Positions 63,003 to 64,000 of a DNA stretch of 64,000 nt are shown piece by piece. The DNA is from Niastella sp. OAS944 (GTDB taxonomy: Bacteria > Bacteroidota > Bacteroidia > Chitinophagales > Chitinophagaceae). The DNA lies in NCBI GenBank assembly GCA_024809215.1, contig JANUBW010000005.1, positions 62,001 through 126,000 on the forward strand, in the 5' to 3' direction. Every line of letters begins with the position of its first letter. Within the stretch, counting starts at the first letter, position 1. A program made the translations under genes and the position numbers. Below the pieces are notes generated by a model, which was not told the origin of the DNA, did not search any database, and worked only from the letters and a program-made list of their open reading frames with translations.

Positions 63003-63026
63003 ATACATCGAAATGTTTCGATGTAT
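63003..63026. promoter_or_regulatory. palindromic operator 1 before the adaptor gene
   Basis: ATACATCGAAA and its exact complement flank a central TG. It lies about 20 bases before the adaptor ATG. Together with operator 2 it is the probable binding site of the ArsR-type protein encoded just upstream. Confidence 0.6.
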
Positions 63027-63069
63027 TGGGTCTAAAAAAAATCCATTGCTGGATTGAATTGGACCACAA

Positions 63070-63093
63070 ACGTATCGAAACATTTCAATACGT
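63070..63093. promoter_or_regulatory. imperfect palindromic operator 2 before the adaptor gene
   Basis: ACGTATCGAAA and TTTCAATACGT flank CA, a near-perfect dyad with the same ATCGAAA half-site as operator 1. The centres of the two dyads are 67 bases apart. Confidence 0.55.
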
Positions 63094-63118
63094 CAATAAT
63101 TTTTCTCAAAATTTTTTT

Positions 63119-63394
63119 TTAAACCTTCAGGGCTGTAAGAAAATTAACATACTGGTCAATGACTTTGTTATTGAGGCTATACTTTACTTCGCGGCCTTCT
63201 TTTTCTGCTATGATCAATTCAGCATCAGTGAGTTGTTTAAGATGGTGTGAAACCGATGGTTGTGCCAGGTCGATCATGTCGTTTATTTCGGAACAATACA
63301 GGCAGGCCTTGTTCTTATGGATTGATTTAAGTATCTGCAATCTGTTGGGATCTGCCAGCGCCTTCGAAATTTTTTCTACCTTCTTTAGTTCCAT
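63119..63394 (-). CDS. ArsR-family winged-helix repressor
   Basis: The protein has 91 residues: KISKALADPNRLQILKSI, then CLYCSEINDMIDLAQPSVSHHLKQLTDAELI and the wing KEGREVKYSLN, typical of ArsR/SmtB proteins. Two cysteines (31 and 34, in CLYC) are close to the usual metal site, so metal or thiol sensing is possible but not shown. It precedes the efflux adaptor gene on the same strand. Two palindromes between the genes suggest that it controls the RND operon. Confidence 0.9.
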   Translation of the reverse strand: MELKKVEKISKALADPNRLQILKSIHKNKACLYCSEINDMIDLAQPSVSHHLKQLTDAELIIAEKEGREVKYSLNNKVIDQYVNFLTALKV

Positions 63395-63517
63395 AACAAA
63401 TTGTTTACGGGTGTGAAACAGTCAAAAGTACAGTTTTTTAAATAAAAATCATAAAGCCTGCGGTTTCGGAAAAACACTGTAAATCTCGTGGGCGGCACCT
63501 ATTCGCTCAGATAGTTC

Positions 63518-63525
63518 TACCTTTG
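63518..63525 (+). promoter_or_regulatory. -7 element (TACCTTTG) of the MprF-like gene
   Basis: Exact match to TAnnTTTG, 18 bases before ATG 63543. Confidence 0.55.
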
Positions 63526-63542
63526 TACTAATTTTTACGGAT

Positions 63543-64000
63543 ATGGCGCCGAATGTAAATAGCCGTATAAAACTAAAGTCATTATCGCCAAAACCTTACT
63601 GGCGTGAGATCCTCGCTATATTCACGCTGTTGCTCGCCATTGTTTTTTTTAGGAATGAAAGAAAAGAATTACAAGCCATTATTCCGCAATTACGGCAGGC
63701 CCGGGTTTTATGGTTGCTCGCCGGTTTAACAATTACCTTTATTTACATTTTTTTTGAAGGCGGTATGTACCGGAAGAGCTTTGCAGCCATTGGGCTAAAA
63801 CTGAAGTGGACGCATGCCATCATCCTGTTCTTAAAACGAAATTTTGTAAGCGTTTTTTTACCCGCTGGCGGCTTTAGTTCACTGGCTTACTCGCCCTCAC
63901 AAATACGTAAAGAAGGTTTTCGTCAGCCGCAAGTGCACCAGGCAAGCGGATTATTTGCCTTTACCGGTTTACTCACTGTTTTTATTGCAGGATTACCTAT
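63543..64000 (+). CDS. MprF-like / lysylphosphatidylglycerol synthase membrane protein, N-terminal part
   Basis: The gene starts at ATG 63543 and runs off the window; about 152 residues are visible. After a basic N-terminus there are transmembrane helices (EILAIFTLLLAIVFF, VLWLLAGLTITFIYIFFEGGMYRKSFAAIG), the segment LKRNFVSVFLPAGGFSSLAYSPSQIRKEG and a further helix. This is the typical beginning of the flippase domain of MprF and related UPF0104 proteins. A complete MprF would add a C-terminal synthase domain that aminoacylates lipids; whether this one does cannot be seen. Confidence 0.78.
   Translation, partial: MAPNVNSRIKLKSLSPKPYWREILAIFTLLLAIVFFRNERKELQAIIPQLRQARVLWLLAGLTITFIYIFFEGGMYRKSFAAIGLKLKWTHAIILFLKRNFVSVFLPAGGFSSLAYSPSQIRKEGFRQPQVHQASGLFAFTGLLTVFIAGLP

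Noticed and set aside
62985..63083. N-terminal extension of the RND adaptor
   Set aside because: It would place operator 1 and part of operator 2 inside the coding region and bury the lipoprotein signal; ATG 62984 gives a normal signal peptide.

Overview
The window looks like a chromosomal segment of a Bacteroidota bacterium, most likely a Chitinophagaceae member (Niastella/Chitinophaga-like). The signs are SusC/SusD pairs, an ECF sigma/FecR cascade, a T9SS C-terminal sorting domain, the TAnnTTTG -7 promoter element in front of many genes, and weak or absent Shine-Dalgarno sequences. No rRNA, tRNA, transposase, integrase or CRISPR array was seen.

Layout. 1-4353: the end of a glycan or nutrient uptake operon (partial SusC, SusD-like, DUF1735-type lipoprotein) closed by a strong terminator. 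4376-10202: the imuA-imuB-dnaE2 mutagenic translesion cassette with candidate operators upstream. 10257-17247: a secreted hypothetical protein, then an AraC regulator and a redox/detoxification cluster (quinone reductase, pirin, SRPBCC, NmrA-like, old yellow enzyme, alpha/beta hydrolase). Three of its transcription units share one promoter motif, and two of its genes carry single-base frameshifts. 17480-22200: an AT-rich accessory stretch with a formyltransferase, membrane-anchored hypotheticals, a ferredoxin-like fusion protein and a frameshifted membrane protein. 22399-23475: a serine hydrolase.

23533-33711: an unrecognised operon of three large proteins (pentapeptide plus LRR; pentapeptide plus beta-helix plus Gly-rich; a 1084-residue protein without a signal peptide), an HTH protein, a non-coding block of CAAYG dyad repeats, and a small FN3-like protein. 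33799-42536: a DUF3472 lipoprotein, then a complete regulated uptake locus (ECF sigma, FecR, SusC with STN domain, SusD, F5/8C lipoprotein). 42578-45590: an ankyrin protein coupled to an internally duplicated unknown protein, and a secreted hypothetical.

45604-51459: a periplasmic chaperone-like protein, three pilin-like secreted proteins, a small exported protein and a 930-residue usher-like outer-membrane protein. Together they look like a chaperone-usher-type surface-fibre system, which is unusual in this phylum and is the best candidate for an undescribed system. 51502-56766: a small hypothetical, a VOC protein, a TetR regulator, a desaturase, a SUMF1-like protein and a T9SS cargo protein. 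57073-63394: an ArsR-controlled RND efflux operon (arsR, adaptor, pump, tolC-like). 63543-64000: the start of an MprF-like membrane protein.

Other sequence-level signals: heptanucleotide tandem repeats arranged as inverted arms at three loci, one inside the fecR-like gene and one forming the C-terminus of the RND pump; and three single-base losses in homopolymers that break three genes.
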